A DNA stretch of 64,000 bases from Aulostomus chinensis (lineage: Eukaryota; Chordata; Actinopteri; Syngnathiformes; Aulostomidae): positions 1,050,001-1,114,000 of the forward strand of contig JBBMOA010000017.1 in the NCBI GenBank assembly GCA_037954235.1, in the 5' to 3' direction. The position numbers were made by a program, and so were the translations under genes. Under the pieces are notes generated by a model. That model saw nothing but the letters and a program-made list of their open reading frames with translations, had not been told where the DNA came from and searched no databases. Below, in pieces: positions 34,305 to 47,097 of the stretch; the first letter of the stretch is position 1, and each line of letters opens with the position of its first letter.

Positions 34305-36570
34305 GGTTTGTATATTCAAAAAGGAGTAAGAAGTACAAATATATTTAATAATACTGATCAAAACAAATACTACAGTCATAATAGGTAGTTATTCATTTAT
34401 ACATACACATATTCTTATGCTCAAATACCCCAAACATCAAATATCTATGTAAATATCCCATTATTTACATAAAAGAGGGAAATGAAATAAGAAAGCATCA
34501 ATATTAAGGAACCAGATAATTTTGCGTTATTGCTTTAACTTTTCATGAAAGTATTATGATATGATTTCTCTCCATACTCTGAAAACGGCCGGTGAAGCCT
34601 GTGAGTCTCTCCTGGTGCTGGTCCTGGTAAAATGGGAGGATCGGTTGGAGGGAATTAGGATGATTTGTGTGGACGGGACGTTCATCTGGAGATCACATCA
34701 CCAACACAAAGGTGGTCCCAGGTTGATGTGTGTGGAGTGTTGGGAGGAGGAATGTCACCCTGATCCTGATTATTGAATCTTAACTCTGTAGCAGGATTAC
34801 ATGAGAACTACAGACAAGTAGTGAAACAGGTTCCCAGGAAGAACTCGTTCAGTTCTGGACCACAGGGTAGATACACGTCTGTCTGCATTCACACGCTGTA
34901 TCTGAGCAGAACACAGCAGGTCCAAGAGCCTTCACACGGAACATCACTACAACCCACACTAGAACCATTGCTATGTTCTGACAGACTGTTTTAAGGTTTC
35001 TAATGCCCGTAATCCGGATCAGATTAAACTTCAACTGCGTGGTCTCCTGATAGTGTGTATACATCTTCTGTTGTGTATCAAAATGAAGCCATCAAGTTTA
35101 GGAATAATTATTCCGTGGGCCACAGCTGCAGACCACTAGAGCACGACTGAGATATGACACAAGAACAAGAACCCTCACATCATTCTCTGTGAATGAGGTT
35201 GTTGTGATTTTAATAATAATTCCACTTCCGAGCTCTGAGGATAATCCACATTCGCCTTTGTTGTTTCCACGCTCGCGCTCTTCTGTCCTGCTATCAGAGG
35301 AATGGGCCACAGGCATGGTTTCACTTGACATGAGGAGCTTGTAAGACATTATCTTCAAATAATGACATCTTGGCTCTCACGCTGCAGACGCTAAAGCCCT
35401 CTGTAAAGAATGGAAGGCTGAAAGCAGAGGCCGAGGGCAGAGCTTAAAGGCTTGTATAATCTGTCTAATCCAGCCAACTTTAGAGAGTCAAAAGGGGCAG
35501 AGGATTAATTTAAATGATGGCTATTGATTGAAGCGTCAGACCTTCAAACTGCCTGCAAGGAATTAAACAGTTAGGTAGCGTGCCTCAAATACCGAGTGGG
35601 TCCCTGCACTGGGAAGTAGAGCAGACGGGCTGGCACAGAACCACAGCATGGAGGGGGAGGGAACCTGTGGACCCTCAGGTGGATGTGGATGTGGTGATGT
35701 CGGTGACAGGAGCACAGTCCTGTGGGCCGACCCAGGACATGCTGGAGGGATTAGATCTCCTGGCTGGCCTGGTGGGCGTGGCTGGGGAGAGGGCAGTCTG
35801 GGCTTCCTTGCTGAGGCGGCTGCCCCCCCAACCAGATAAGAGGAGGACAAAATGAGAGGAGACTAATTCATCTGATTTTTTGTTTTTTAAGTGATAGCAG
35901 AGTGGAAAGTCCGGCTCCACTTTGGCGTCCACATTACCAGCAGCAAGAAGCCAGGATGGCAATGGACAAATCTGGAGACTGAGGTTCTCGTTTCTGGTCT
36001 TCTTGAAGTTCAGCTCCAGTCCCTTTGAGAACATCAGACCCTCCTGAACTGGCTCAATGTTTCCAGATTAGAAAGGACGATGATACCCAAATATTTATTT
36101 TTGAACCTCCAGAAAAATCAAGTTATTATGTGGAGGACAAAGCAATCATGATCAGAAAGTTCTGTATGGCCCAACGTCACATGACAGAGGCTCGCTCAGC
36201 CTCCAGGCCACCAACACAATCATCTCCCTCAGCAGGTAGGGCGGAGCAGAACCAACCACAACACTCATTCCACCAGCAGCAATGGAGCAGACCGACCTGT
36301 TCCAGTCGTGGTCACTACAACGGACAGAGGGCAGTGACTCGCTGCACTGCGGCTGGCTGGCCTCTGGCAGTGACTGACAAGCTGCTACTGCAGCAGGTGT
36401 AGCATGGGTGGCCTCCACCCTCACATCAACATACGTGCATCAGAGGAGAGCTTCTAGGTCCCACCTTTCTAGTTTCATTACTACATTACTACTTTTACGA
36501 TGGTCTCACTGGACGTTTCTGGTCCTTGTCTTTGCCTTAAAAAAAAGCAAGTACCCAACTAGAGCAGGGA
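34305..36570. other. Non-coding sequence, candidate conserved element near 35.3-35.6 kb
   Basis: 34310-34550 is AT-rich, with TTCAAAAAGGAGTAAGAAGT near 34314 resembling fish LINE 3' UTRs, but too little to call. 35340-35575 is repeat-free with homeodomain-type cores (GGATTAATTTAAATGATGG) and looks like a possible conserved element. No coding exons were identified. Confidence 0.4.
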
Positions 36571-36571
36571 G

Positions 36572-36572
<1 letters not shown>

Positions 36573-36634
<62 letters not shown>

Positions 36635-36663
36635 CACACACACGCACACACACACACACGCAC
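36573..36663. repeat. (CA)n microsatellite
   Basis: About 90 bp of CA dinucleotides with a few CACG interruptions. Confidence 0.96.
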
Positions 36664-38535
36664 AGATACATAAATACAAGCTATTATTATTATTATTGTT
36701 GGCGCCAGTCCACCACCAGGACCTCCAGCTCAAAGTAATGCTGTGCAAAAAAGAGCGGGAAACGTCTCTACTGAGATTTTCTGAAATGGCCGTGAGCTTC
36801 TGCAGAGCAGGACACACGGCAGCGGGACCTCCACACTAACTCACCTCCAACTCCTCTGCCCAAGATTTATAAAACCTTGGTCCCCACCCCACTGTCCTTT
36901 CATCTCATCACACAATGAGGTGTGTCTCACACTGCAGGGGGTGTCGCAGTCTGACTCCCTGGCGTCACCTCCAGGTGAAACCTTTACATTCGCACGGCAT
37001 GAATCTCAGTGACCTTTTGTGATGATGATGTACGAGCTGCGGACCTACACTTTTACTTCCCAGACATGTACATTACTTCGTCAGTGTTAATTTGATTAGG
37101 AAGATACAGCCAACATGGAAAATTTTACTACAGTAGCACATGCACCTGAGGGCAGACCTACAAAATAAAACAGGAAGTGGGAAGACTTCAATGGACCCTG
37201 AAGAGGAGCTGTGATAATGTCACAATCCTGGACCAGCCTGCTGACTCTCAAAATAACAGGTCCAAATGCACCGCTGTCCTGATCTTGTACTTTAGGAGGA
37301 ATCTTTAAATATTGTTCATACAACAAAGGACATGTTCAAGTTGCAAGAGTGACAGAAACTGATTATGTTGCTGTCCAGAATAAAACACATTTCTGATTCA
37401 AATACGCGACACAGAGCCCAGCAGAGCTGGACAGGTGAATTATTGTCATTGTTGGACTTACTGAGAGGGACACCTCCAGACAACCAGGACGCCCGCGGTG
37501 TCAGCACCTCACATAAGTCAAGATCAGCTGTAGTGGATGACCCTCACCCACTCACCCACTCACCATCTCACCCACTCGCTCCCTCTCTTGCGAAGTGCTG
37601 TGATATAATCAGAGGGGGTGCTGGGTGGAGGGGGGACGCCCCCTCCTGGACTTTCCCCCAGCCTGCTTGATGGGATTCTTCTCTGGACACCAGGAACCAA
37701 CCAAAAGCGTCTGGGTAGAACCTGTGACTGCAGCAGCTGCTGCAGCGGGGGACTGTCGCAGCCCGAGAAAGGGCTGCCGGGGGGGTCTCAGACGTCCTCG
37801 CTCACGTTCCCTCCGAGACCTCTCCTCTGTTCTCCCAACAGAAATTAAGAAGAATGATCACCCTTCACGATTGATGATCAGAGAGTTCTAGCGAGTGTGA
37901 AGCAATTTAATAAAAAGGATCAATACACTGGGTTGGCACTCCAACAACCAGGGAACGCATCAGTGACTGATGATTGTATCTCTGGTCGACCTCCATCTTT
38001 CTCTGTCTGCTCTTCCTTCCTTGGAGCTTCAGAAACATCTGAGTCATGGAAAACCTGTCAGCAGCATTCCAGCGTACGCTGACCAGGTCCGGTAAGCTCT
38101 CCTACCACCGCTTGATTCGAGGAGAGGAACTCCAGTCGTCATGTGTTTCATATTCAGATTCAGCTCACCGTGCTAGAGACTGGTTAATGGGCTACAGACT
38201 CCTGGAATAAAGAGGCATCAAGTGACAGTGTAATTTACATGTCATAGAAACTCTAGCGCCTCCCAGTGGAAGAACAGATGTTCACATGTTCATGCAGAAC
38301 AGACATTTCAATGCTGATGTGACCTGTCGTTTTCCTCACTCGTATCAAGGGAAATGCCAACAAGGTGAAGGAAGCCAGCAGATTAATCACAACGTTCCCT
38401 GACAGCCAGTTTGACTTCAGGAGGATTAAAAAAGAAGTGTTCCTGCAACGCGAGCACCCCGAAATGTGCAGATTGAGGATCAAAGTTTGGATTGTCAAAG
38501 CTCTGCTCTGAGGCTCTGCTTCAGCTGTCATCCAA
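36664..38535. other. Non-coding sequence
   Basis: No gene or mobile element recognised. Includes a small CACT(C)CACC-rich stretch at 37540-37580. Open frames are short and without similarity. Confidence 0.4.
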
Positions 38536-38537
38536 TG

Positions 38538-38578
38538 ACCCCCCCCCCCCCACACACACACACACACACACCCACACA
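38538..38578. repeat. C run and (CA)n microsatellite
   Basis: Run of about twelve C followed by CACACA. Confidence 0.93.
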
Positions 38579-38712
38579 CCTGTGCTGATCCAGCACAGAC
38601 GCACCAGTGCTGGTTGGCCCCGGCCCCGGTGGTCTCTGACTACCAGGAGCCTCCAGAACTCCTCCAACTGTGGTGCGATGCTGCTGAGCTCTAATAAAGC
38701 TGACCCAGTCAT

Positions 38713-38716
<4 letters not shown>

Positions 38717-38764
<48 letters not shown>
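38717..38764. repeat. (GT)n microsatellite
   Basis: Pure GT dinucleotides of about 48 bp. Confidence 0.96.
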
Positions 38765-38767
<3 letters not shown>

Positions 38768-39058
38768 AAGTACTGTCCATGAATAGTACAGTTCTACAAT
38801 TCTCGAACATCTGCCTGCCAATAAACAGGTTTTGTTGTAGATCATAAAAAGGGACAGAAAATAAACAAGTTGAGTTTTCATAGAATGATTAATTACTGAA
38901 CTCCCAGAATCATTAATTTATAACCCTCCATAATTCATGAATGACCTCATTCATCAAAACACTTCCTGTTTATTTCATCCGTCATTCATAAATAACTGAA
39001 AGACAAAAAATTCTTTCAGAGGAACTGAACTTAAAATTTCAGTTACTTAAGTTTCATC

Positions 39059-39352
39059 GTCAGCATGACCCAGAGGTAGAGTGAGCGTCCAGTGACTGAA
39101 GGGTGGCTGGTTCAATCCCCACTTCCCCCAGTGACCATGTCCAAGTGTCCTTGAGCAAGATACTGAACCCCTAACTGCTCCTGATGGCCCTGAGATGGAC
39201 TGGTGACCCGTCCAGGGTGAACCCGCGTCTCACCCAATGACAGCTGGGATAGGCCACCCCCCATGACCCTTCATGGAAAAGTGATACAGAAATCAGATGA
39301 ATGAAAGGATGGATGAAAGGATGGATGAAAGGATGAATGGATGGATGAATGG
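39059..39352 (+). mobile_element. Chimeric tRNA-type SINE with 10-bp target duplication
   Basis: Plus-strand SINE of about 294 bp. The head has a tRNA-like B-box (GGTTCAATCCCC near 39110) and a body (AGTGTCCTTGAGCAAGATAC) of a different family from the other SINEs here, but the 3' part (ATGGACTGGTGACC-GTCCAGGGT...GCTGGGATAGG, then GGATGAAA repeats) is the same tail type as in copies 1 to 3. Flanked by AAGTTTCATC at 39049-39058 and 39353-39362, a perfect 10-bp target duplication. Confidence 0.8.
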
Positions 39353-39362
39353 AAGTTTCATC

Positions 39363-39690
39363 TCATTTAATTTAAAATAAATGTGTTGAATTGTCCCTGT
39401 TCCAAACAGCCGGTTGCTGCTTGTGATGAAGTATCTGGTGGCTCAGTAGTTCTTTTAAAATGGTGTCCAGGATCATTCCACCGGGTCTCGCGGTGCCCGT
39501 CTCCACAGTTACAGAAGCTGGCTGGAGTTCTGGAGACTGTCTTCTGAGCTGCAGGGAGATCCACCTCTCCTACTGACGGGAGGAGGGAGAGGAGGTGTGT
39601 CCCAGATGACAAGTGAAGTCATGAATGAACAGAACACAAACTTACTGCACATGACATGATAGTATACCCACATATACACTTGTGATGCAT
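39363..39690. other. Non-coding sequence between SINE and CA array
   Basis: No recognisable feature. Confidence 0.35.
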
Positions 39691-39696
39691 GCGTGC

Positions 39697-39698
39697 AT

Positions 39699-39729
<31 letters not shown>

Positions 39730-40053
39730 ACTCACACTCACACTCACACACACTCACACACACACTCACACACACACACACTCACACTCACACACACACT
39801 CACACACACACTCACACACACACTCACACTCACAGACACACACACACTCACACACACACACACTCACACTCACACACACACTCACACACACACTCACACA
39901 CACACTCACACTCACAGACACACACACACTCACACACTCACACACACACTCACACACACACACACTCACACTCACACACTCACACTCACACACACACTCA
40001 CACACACACTCACACTCACAGACACACACACACTCACACACACACACACACGC
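39697..40053. repeat. 360-bp (CA)n array with CACTCACA interruptions
   Basis: Longest CA-type array in the window. CACT and CAGACA interruptions recur in blocks (CACTCACACTCACAGACACA at about 39818, 39905 and 40006), showing a higher-order period of roughly 90-100 bp. Frames open on all strands here are low-complexity artefacts. Confidence 0.95.
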
Positions 40054-40244
40054 ACACATGTTGCATTCCACTGATAAATAATGCTGCAGTTTTGGATGCA
40101 TGAATGGGTTTGTTAGCCAACACTGTTTGCTTGTCTCCGTCGTCGACCTTCGACCTCAGAAGTGACATCATCAAATTTTACAGTCTTGTTTGCTGTGTTT
40201 TCTTGTGTGCTGTTGTTCTTTATTCTCTACTGGCTGTTAATGTT

Positions 40245-40345
40245 TCTGAGGGCAGAGGATGTTGTTATGATGCCATGAAGCCTGGAGGCAAACTGGAGGG
40301 GAAAACAGGCTACAAAGAAAACTGCCATGCTTGCCTAAATGAATT
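40245..40345 (+). mobile_element. L2-clade LINE 3' terminal fragment
   Basis: About 100 bp matching the last part of the L2 3' UTR: CTGAGGGCAGAGGATGTTGT, GATGCCATGAAGCCTGGAG, and a decayed tail (ACTGCCATGCTTGCC). No coding part. Confidence 0.7.
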
Positions 40346-40445
40346 GGCCCCTCCAGGGTCAATGCAGTTGACCTTGACCCTGACCTTGCTGATTAAATGT
40401 AGGTCAATAGATGAAGACATCACAAACAAGTTACCAAACTTGTCA

Positions 40446-40470
40446 GCAGAGAGACAGGGAGAGAGAGAGA
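40446..40470. repeat. (GA)n tract at 3' junction of second Tx1-clade LINE
   Basis: GAGAGACAGGGAGAGAGAGAGA immediately before the LINE 3' end, as for the copy at 22601. The motif quoted is approximately 20 bp of GA-rich sequence. Confidence 0.8.
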
Positions 40471-43110
40471 ACTGAATTTTAAAAATCCTTTTAATAAATC
40501 ACTACAGGATGCAACTATTCAGCCAAAAAGCATAATAAACCCGGCAAATAACAAATGAAACTCAAAAAACAAACAAAATACAAAACAATGAAATAAAACC
40601 AGTAGTCATTTCCAGTTGTTCCAGTTACACCAGTTTGCTTTTAGCAAAAATTACAGCAAAGCAAAGTCAAACAATCTCAGAAATTCAGAACCAGAGAGTT
40701 CTGTCTGCCTGAGCCCAGCACCTCCTGTACACCCCGGAGGTTAACTACACCACCACCCCTCTGTGTCAGGCTGTTAAACTCCAGCTCCACCTGAGCGCAG
40801 CCACCAGCCTCCCAGTCAGCATCAGACGCGCATCCTCCGACCCCTCACCCCTCACCCCTCACACGGTTTATCCTCCTTTTCCAAATCGTTCACTTTGCCA
40901 ATCCTGAAATGACATCCATGTGTGTGTCCAGATTTCTTCTTTGCAGGGCAGCGTGGACCAAAGGCAAAAAGACAAAAGAAAAACCTCCCCTGTGCCCTGA
41001 AGCCATGACTGGAGTCGGCCGACCAGCCCAGCCAGTCTGGAACACTGGATAGCCCTCCTCCAGCCCTCCTCAGCAGCACACCGGCAGTATCTATCCAGGG
41101 CAGGCCGCACCCTAACCGAGTCTCTGAGCCCTCTGCAGTCTGAAAGCCGGAATCCGAGACCCACCAGGCCCTGTCATCCTTCCTGCACCGGCAGGTACAG
41201 CATTGATGATCTCAGCCAGTTCTGCCCTGACCAGAAGAAGGCAAGGCAAGGCAGTTTTCTTTGTAGCCCATTTTCACCTCCAGTTTGTCTCCAGGGCTTC
41301 ACATGGCATCATAACAACATCCTGTGCCCTCAGAGCCTCACATCAACTCAGGAAAAGGGACAGAAATCCACAACTGCCCTCTGAATTCCTTCAACCAGGC
41401 CCTTTGGTGGAGGTACAACCATCAGTCTGTGCCAAAGGGTCGAGGGAACCGAGTTATTAACAACCAGGACTCTTCCCCTGAAGGAGAGCTGAGGCAGCAG
41501 CCATTTCCATTCAGACAGTCTGGCACACTCTCTCCAGAACATTCTCCCAGTTCCTCCTCTGAAACTCCTCTGTTCCCAGAACAACACCCAAAACCTTCAT
41601 GCCCTGCCTTTTAGCTAAGGTTTCCTGGTAACTTTGGCATTTCCTTATCTGCCAACTGCCCAACCTGCAAAGCTACACTTTTTCCCAGTTCACTCTGGCT
41701 GAAGGTGCCTTTTCAGAGACATCCGAACTATCGGTGAGGACTTCCTCACTCCTCTGATCCCTGACAATCACATTGATGTCATCGGAACAGACAACCCTGG
41801 TTGCAAAAGTCCTGACCACTGAGATCTTAATCTACACAAGAGGCTCAATGGCTAGAGAGTACAACTGTCCAGGGTTAGGATGTCCCTGGACAGTTGTACT
41901 CTCTGAAACTGCACTGGGACGCTCAGCCACCTCCCACTTTAGCAAACAAAGAGCTTCCTCATACAAGAACGCCAGCCTTGATATGAAACCTTCTCCAACA
42001 CCAAAAGCTCTTAAAGTGGAATACAGAAAACTCTGGTCAGCCTCTCCAACGCTCTCTCCTGATCCAGAGATATGATCCCAACATCAGGACTGTTTACAAA
42101 TGTCAAATGAGTCTCTCAGAAGACCAAGGTGTCCATGATGGATCTGTCCGCTACACAGTACGACTGGTCTCTGTGGAGTATCAATGCCAGAGAGTTCTTA
42201 AGCCTGCTGGTGAGTACTTTGGAAAACAAGTTTGTGGTCTGCGCATAGCAAAGCCACTGGTCTCCAGTTCTTCCGTGGAGCCAAATCTCCTTCTTTTGGC
42301 AAAAGAGACAGAACTGCATGGGGACAGGACGCTGGCGACAGGCCTGTCTGAGAGCACTCCCGCGGGTCGGCCCCAGACACTTCCAGAAGTGCTTATAAAA
42401 TCCGCCGGCAGCCCGTCAAGTCCAGGAGCTCGACCAGAAGCCATCTGACCCTCAGCAACAGTGAGCTCCTCCAAGGAGACACCAGCATCCAGGACCACTC
42501 TGTCCTCAGAGCTCAGCTGAGGAAGCCCCTGCAGCAGCTCATCCACACTCTCCATGACAGTTCTCCATCCTGAAGAGGTCACTGTGGAGCCCTACAGCAG
42601 GATGTCTCATCTCAACAGGATCCGTCGTCACTGTACCATCAGGGAGGCGAGGACAAACCATCGGTTTGGTTTGGGAGACGGACTTCACTGGGTCAGAAGA
42701 GGTGGGAGCATCCATGTCTCTACCACTGGTGAACCTTGGCCCCACCAAAGCCCCTTTACCTCTTTCTCCTCCAAATGACCATAATTCCTGATTCCTTTGT
42801 TGAGGCCTGAGACGGACTGGACTGCTGTGAGTGAATACTCTGTTGTCCTGATCCTGAATGACTCACTGGAGAACGACTTGTATACTGTTGACAGAAAACT
42901 CCTATATGTGCCTTCCTACTTCCCACCACTGGGTTAAGGACTCACAGTCCCTCTTCTTCTCTCTCCAAATTCCTCAAAATGTCTCAAATCTCTGACAGAA
43001 CTCCGTCCTGGAGGAGCTCCACATGAAAGTGCCAGTATGTTGGTGGGACGTGAAGGTCCAAGGTGACTCAGAGACGATCAGAGGACTGAAATATGACTGT
43101 TCAACAACCT
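40471..43110 (-). mobile_element. Second L1/Tx1-clade LINE copy, heavily degraded
   Basis: Minus-strand segments align in order with ORF2 of the copy at 22601-28218: upstream connecting region near 43050-42960; TFRSGRDMDAP-like part near 42720; RT start with GRAPGLDGLPADF near 42420; KNWRPVALLCADHKLVFQS near 42270; a LSFRGRVLVVNN thumb segment near 41480; and a C-terminal part with LRDSVRVRPALDR near 41120. Frames change often. The 3' end starts in TTTTAAAAATCCTTTTAAT next to (GA)n. An L2 fragment is nested at about 41235-41345. The 5' boundary is unclear. Confidence 0.75.
41235..41345 (-). mobile_element. L2 LINE 3' fragment nested in Tx1-clade LINE
   Basis: Plus strand shows AAGGCAAGGCAAGGCAG followed by a diverged copy of the L2 3' UTR (TTTGTAGCCCATTTTCACC, CATAACAACATCCTGTGCCC), the reverse orientation of the 28683-29320 copy. 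Only about 110 bp, so strongly 5'-truncated. Confidence 0.7.
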
Positions 43111-46100
43111 GTTGCTGAAACGATGTGACATATGAACCCTATCCCCTGCTGCACTCACACCCCCACTCTGACCCATGTGGACTGCCTAACCCGGAGGGGG
43201 GGTCTGACCCTCCCTACATCGACTACACCTGACTCTGACATCTGTGAAGAAGTGGCAGAAGACTGGAAGTGAGGTTCCTCTCCTGTTCTCTCTACTGTAA
43301 AGTTTGCAGTTCAACCCCCCCCCCCCCCACTGCACATTCACCTTGATCACACTTTTTAAAAAATCCTTCATTTTCTGAAAGATGTCCTCCTGTCTGAGCC
43401 CTGATGGGGAGCACAGATGTGAAACCAACAGAGAGACGTCCTGTACTTCTGCTCTGCCCACTGCAGCTCATTTATTGAGCCTCACAACACAACAAGTGTC
43501 AGCCACAGGGTGACGTGTTGTGGGCTATGTGCTGGACTGTGGACGCACTCACACAAAGACAGTTGTGAGCTCACCCAGATTGACCACAGGTGCTACAGTC
43601 ACCTGTCAATCACAAGACAGAGATGTGATGGCAGGTGAAGTCCCGCCCCCTCCCTCTCTGGTATCTGCTGATCGCAATGGTTCATAACCCCTTGCTGATG
43701 TCTTAGTCCCGTAGAGCACACTGTGTTTATGTTTCATCCATCGACTGCTTAATACCAAACATAAATTTATAACTAATTCTGATTGGCTATTGTATTTGAG
43801 GGCGGGGCTGAGACTTGCTCACCGACTGTACTGACTGGAGAACATCAGACTACCAAGGTGTTGACTCCTCAAGTGAAGCCAGCTACATAGGTGATGAAGG
43901 CTCTTCAGCATCATCCTCAGTTGGTTTGGACCTGCCCCCTGACCCAGTGGGCGCTCGCCCCTGTGTCGCCAGTTTCAAACAAAGCTTGTGTGCGCCTCCA
44001 TTATCAGAGTGAACACAGAGACGGAAAGCACACAGAGACCAAACAGCAGGAGCAGCCGTCAGAAAGTCATCTGGAGGCAGGATGGCGTCCGGCTCTCACT
44101 CTCTATTTAATTTCTGATTATGGCTCAGATATGTGGCGTGATCACTGCCAAACGCCCATCAGCCTGTTTGCTCAGGGCGCCTCTCCTTGGCAGGGCAGTC
44201 GCTGATGAATATTTAAAGCTCTCATTAACAGAAATAGATTGTCAGGGTAATATGAGGTGTCCGCTCTAAATGTCCTCCCCTCCTGTTCTGATGGCCGCGC
44301 TCTCGGAGGCTCATCTGAGGACTCAAGGTTGACAGGCTGAGCAGAGGCCGGCTCCACAGAGCACATTGATTTTTCAGAGCTCTGCGGCCATAAAACTCAA
44401 AATGTTCTTCTATTTCTCAGTGTTTCGTGGACAAATGTGCCTCGTCTTCACAAAGCCTGAATACGCTGTTTCCCTCAATAGAGCCACGATGGTCTAGCAG
44501 TTCACAGACTAGTAAACCTGAGAACTAAACTTAGACTAACTAAACCAACGACTGACCAGAAAGAGTGTCATTCATTCATTTACTTACTACAGAATTACCT
44601 ACTTATCAAACAGGGAAACGTGTTCCAGCCATAAAGTGAGCTGAATGAAAGGGTGCTCTGATGAACCACCCTCATCTGACGTGTCTCCTCCCTCAGCCTG
44701 GAAATGTGCCACAGTGACGACAACCTCACAAATGAGGCAACTTTTACCATCAAACCTGTTTTCAGCTCTGTAACGACAATCGTTGAGATTTTCAATCCAC
44801 CGTGTCCTGTTAATGGTGAGGATTTCATCTCCCCTCAGATTATCGTTGCACCATGTTGATTACATAACAAACCAGCGAAGGTCTGAGAGAATGATGAGGC
44901 TGAATAGTTTGTATTTGGAAAGAATGTTTCAGCGGAGGTGCTGTCTAAGCTTCTGGTCCGTACGGAGTTCTGACGGCTCTGGTCCTGTCTCGTGGGTCTT
45001 GGGCCAGCGGCACGGCCTGCAGTGCCATCAGTCAGCTGAGTCTCACAGCGGTCATCAGGGACTCTCTGATGTGAGTGTTATGCTTTCATGTGTTAGTCGT
45101 TTTTTTAATGTGTTTCTTAAACGTCAGGCTTTCATCTCAGGCGAGATGTTTCAGTTCCTCCTCCTCTGTCTTCTTCTGTTTGTTCGTGCTCTTTGCTGAC
45201 ATTCAACAACCATTGGCGCTGGCTTGATTCACCGAGCTGCTCCACGCCCGCGTCTCCCATCTGTAAGTAAGACTGCACACATGAGAGAAATATGGTGGCG
45301 TCGATACTGCCTCATAAATACTGCTGCTGTCCAAAGTCAACCTTTATTTCTCAGATCCAAATAAGGTTAAAGCTGGGTTCCCAGCAGCCTCACACTCGCA
45401 GCCCTGAATGTGATCTTACAGGCTGTCGAACAACTGAAGGGGAGGCGATTGCATCACTTCCACAGTCGAGGGTCTTTATCACTGCTTTTCAGAGCGACCT
45501 GAGCTGACACTGTGAAGCTAAATCAGGTTAGCGGTGGTTTAGGCCGAGGCATATTGTTTGTGTAATATACTTTATTTTCCTCAGAGAGATGTTAGGAGGT
45601 ATTAGAGCCAAACCGTCAATCTTTCCGTAGCTGCTCAGCTTCTTCCTGTCACACGTTCTCCTGGGAGATTTGACGTGGCAGCAGGATGATGGCTGCATCC
45701 AATAAATATGTCAGCATTTGAGAGCTGATACGGGTGGAAATGAATGCAGCGACTTGATCCACGTAAGATGTCATAATCCCCACTGTAAGGTCCTGGCTCG
45801 CTGGAGAGACAGATGTTCAACTGCTGATCAAATGACTCAGGAGGAGACACACATCCTTAAAGCATGACTGCTGGACTAAAGGTCTTCTGTAAGCAGCACA
45901 CAAAGGTCTTGCTTCATCTGTTCATAGGTGCTAAGTTTAAGCCGCTAAGCTTCAGACCTCCCAGTCACGAACATCAGACAGGAAGCACATCCGTCACTTG
46001 TAAGGCAACAAAGCTGATCGATGTTTCAGGCTCTGCTGGCAGTGACATTGTTTCTCTGGGACAGGAGGGTTCTCCCTGGAGAGCGTACAGGTATGAAATA

Positions 46101-46320
46101 TGAAATATGGATGGACTTCACCAAAGTGGTGTCAGTCCACTTCAACAAAGTGCCTGGAAACCTCCCAATGCTGGTCCGGTGCTCAGGAGGACACTTGTCC
46201 CGTCTTCTTCTCCGGAGCCTTTGGGCTCCCCTCATCCCAGATCCTGGTGCTGCTGGAGGAGGCTCCAGACCTGAAGAGGCTCCATCTGCCACCCGTAGCT
46301 CCACCTGCTCACATCCCTGT
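43111..46320. other. Non-coding sequence with candidate conserved element
   Basis: No gene recognised. A run of about fourteen C lies near 43315-43329. The stretch about 44080-44400 is repeat-free, with TTAATTTCTGATTATGG and GATGAATATTTAAAGC and other AT-rich cores between GC-rich parts, and could be a developmental enhancer-type element. Sequence at 45080-45500 has no visible feature. Confidence 0.4.
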
Positions 46321-46325
46321 CTGTC

Positions 46326-46705
46326 CATCAGTCTCTCCTCCTTTCTCTCTCTCTTTATCTCTGTCCCTCTCTTTCTTTCTGTCTCTCTGTCTTCCTCCAT
46401 TCTCTGTCTTTGTCTCTGTCCATCAGACTCTCCTCCTTTCTCTCTCTCTTTATCTCTGTCCCTCTCTTTCCTTCTGTCTCTCTGTCTTCCTCCATTCTCT
46501 GTCTTTGTCTCTGTCCATCAGTCTCTCCTCCTTTCTCTCCCTCTTTATCTCTGTCCTTCTCTCTCCTTCTGTCTCTCTGTCTTCCTCCATTCTCTGTCTT
46601 TGTCTCTGTCCATCAGACTCTCCTCCTTTCTCTCCCTCTTTATCTCTGTCCCTCTCTCTCCTCCTGTCTCTCTGTCTTCCTCCATTCTCTGTCTCTGTCT
46701 CTGTC
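46326..46705. repeat. 95-bp pyrimidine-rich tandem repeat, four copies, dimeric order
   Basis: Unit starts CATCAG at 46326, 46421, 46516 and 46611, exactly 95 bp apart. The base after CATCAG alternates T, A, T, A, so the true repeat is a 190-bp dimer. Nearly pure C/T on the plus strand. Overlapping Leu/Ser/Phe-rich frames are artefacts. Confidence 0.93.
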
Positions 46706-47095
46706 CTGCTCTCCTGCTCTCTCTCCGTCCCCACTGATCCTGGATCTGCTCCACCTTCCTGCTGGTAAAGGAAGGTTCTGGTGGCTGCTGTTGCAGGATG
46801 TGCTGCTGATGGAGAATTGTTGGGTGGAGGTTCATTGAAGGAGGGAGGTGCTGGACCTGCTCTACTTGGACAGAGTCAGGACAGGACTTTGGTTGGGGTT
46901 TGGTGACACACAAATAAACCTGACTTGACTTGTGACGTGCTGTGACAGAGGAGGAGGCTTCCCCTGCCTCAGTGTTGGAGTGGATCCATGGAGGCTGACC
47001 AGCTGGACATACCAGGATCAGCTGATTTAGGGTCATCTGGTGTTGTTCAAGTGTTCACATATTTGTGTGTTCATGTCTTCATATGTTTTGGGTTG
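46706..47095. other. Non-coding spacer
   Basis: No recognisable feature between the 95-bp repeat and the SINE. Confidence 0.4.
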
Positions 47096-47097
47096 TG

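Noticed and set aside
39682..40103. His/Thr- and Cys/Val-rich frames
   Set aside because: Translation of a (CA)n/(GT)n array.
46021..46838. Overlapping 140-240 codon Leu/Ser-rich frames
   Set aside because: Mostly the 95-bp pyrimidine-rich tandem repeat; no domain.
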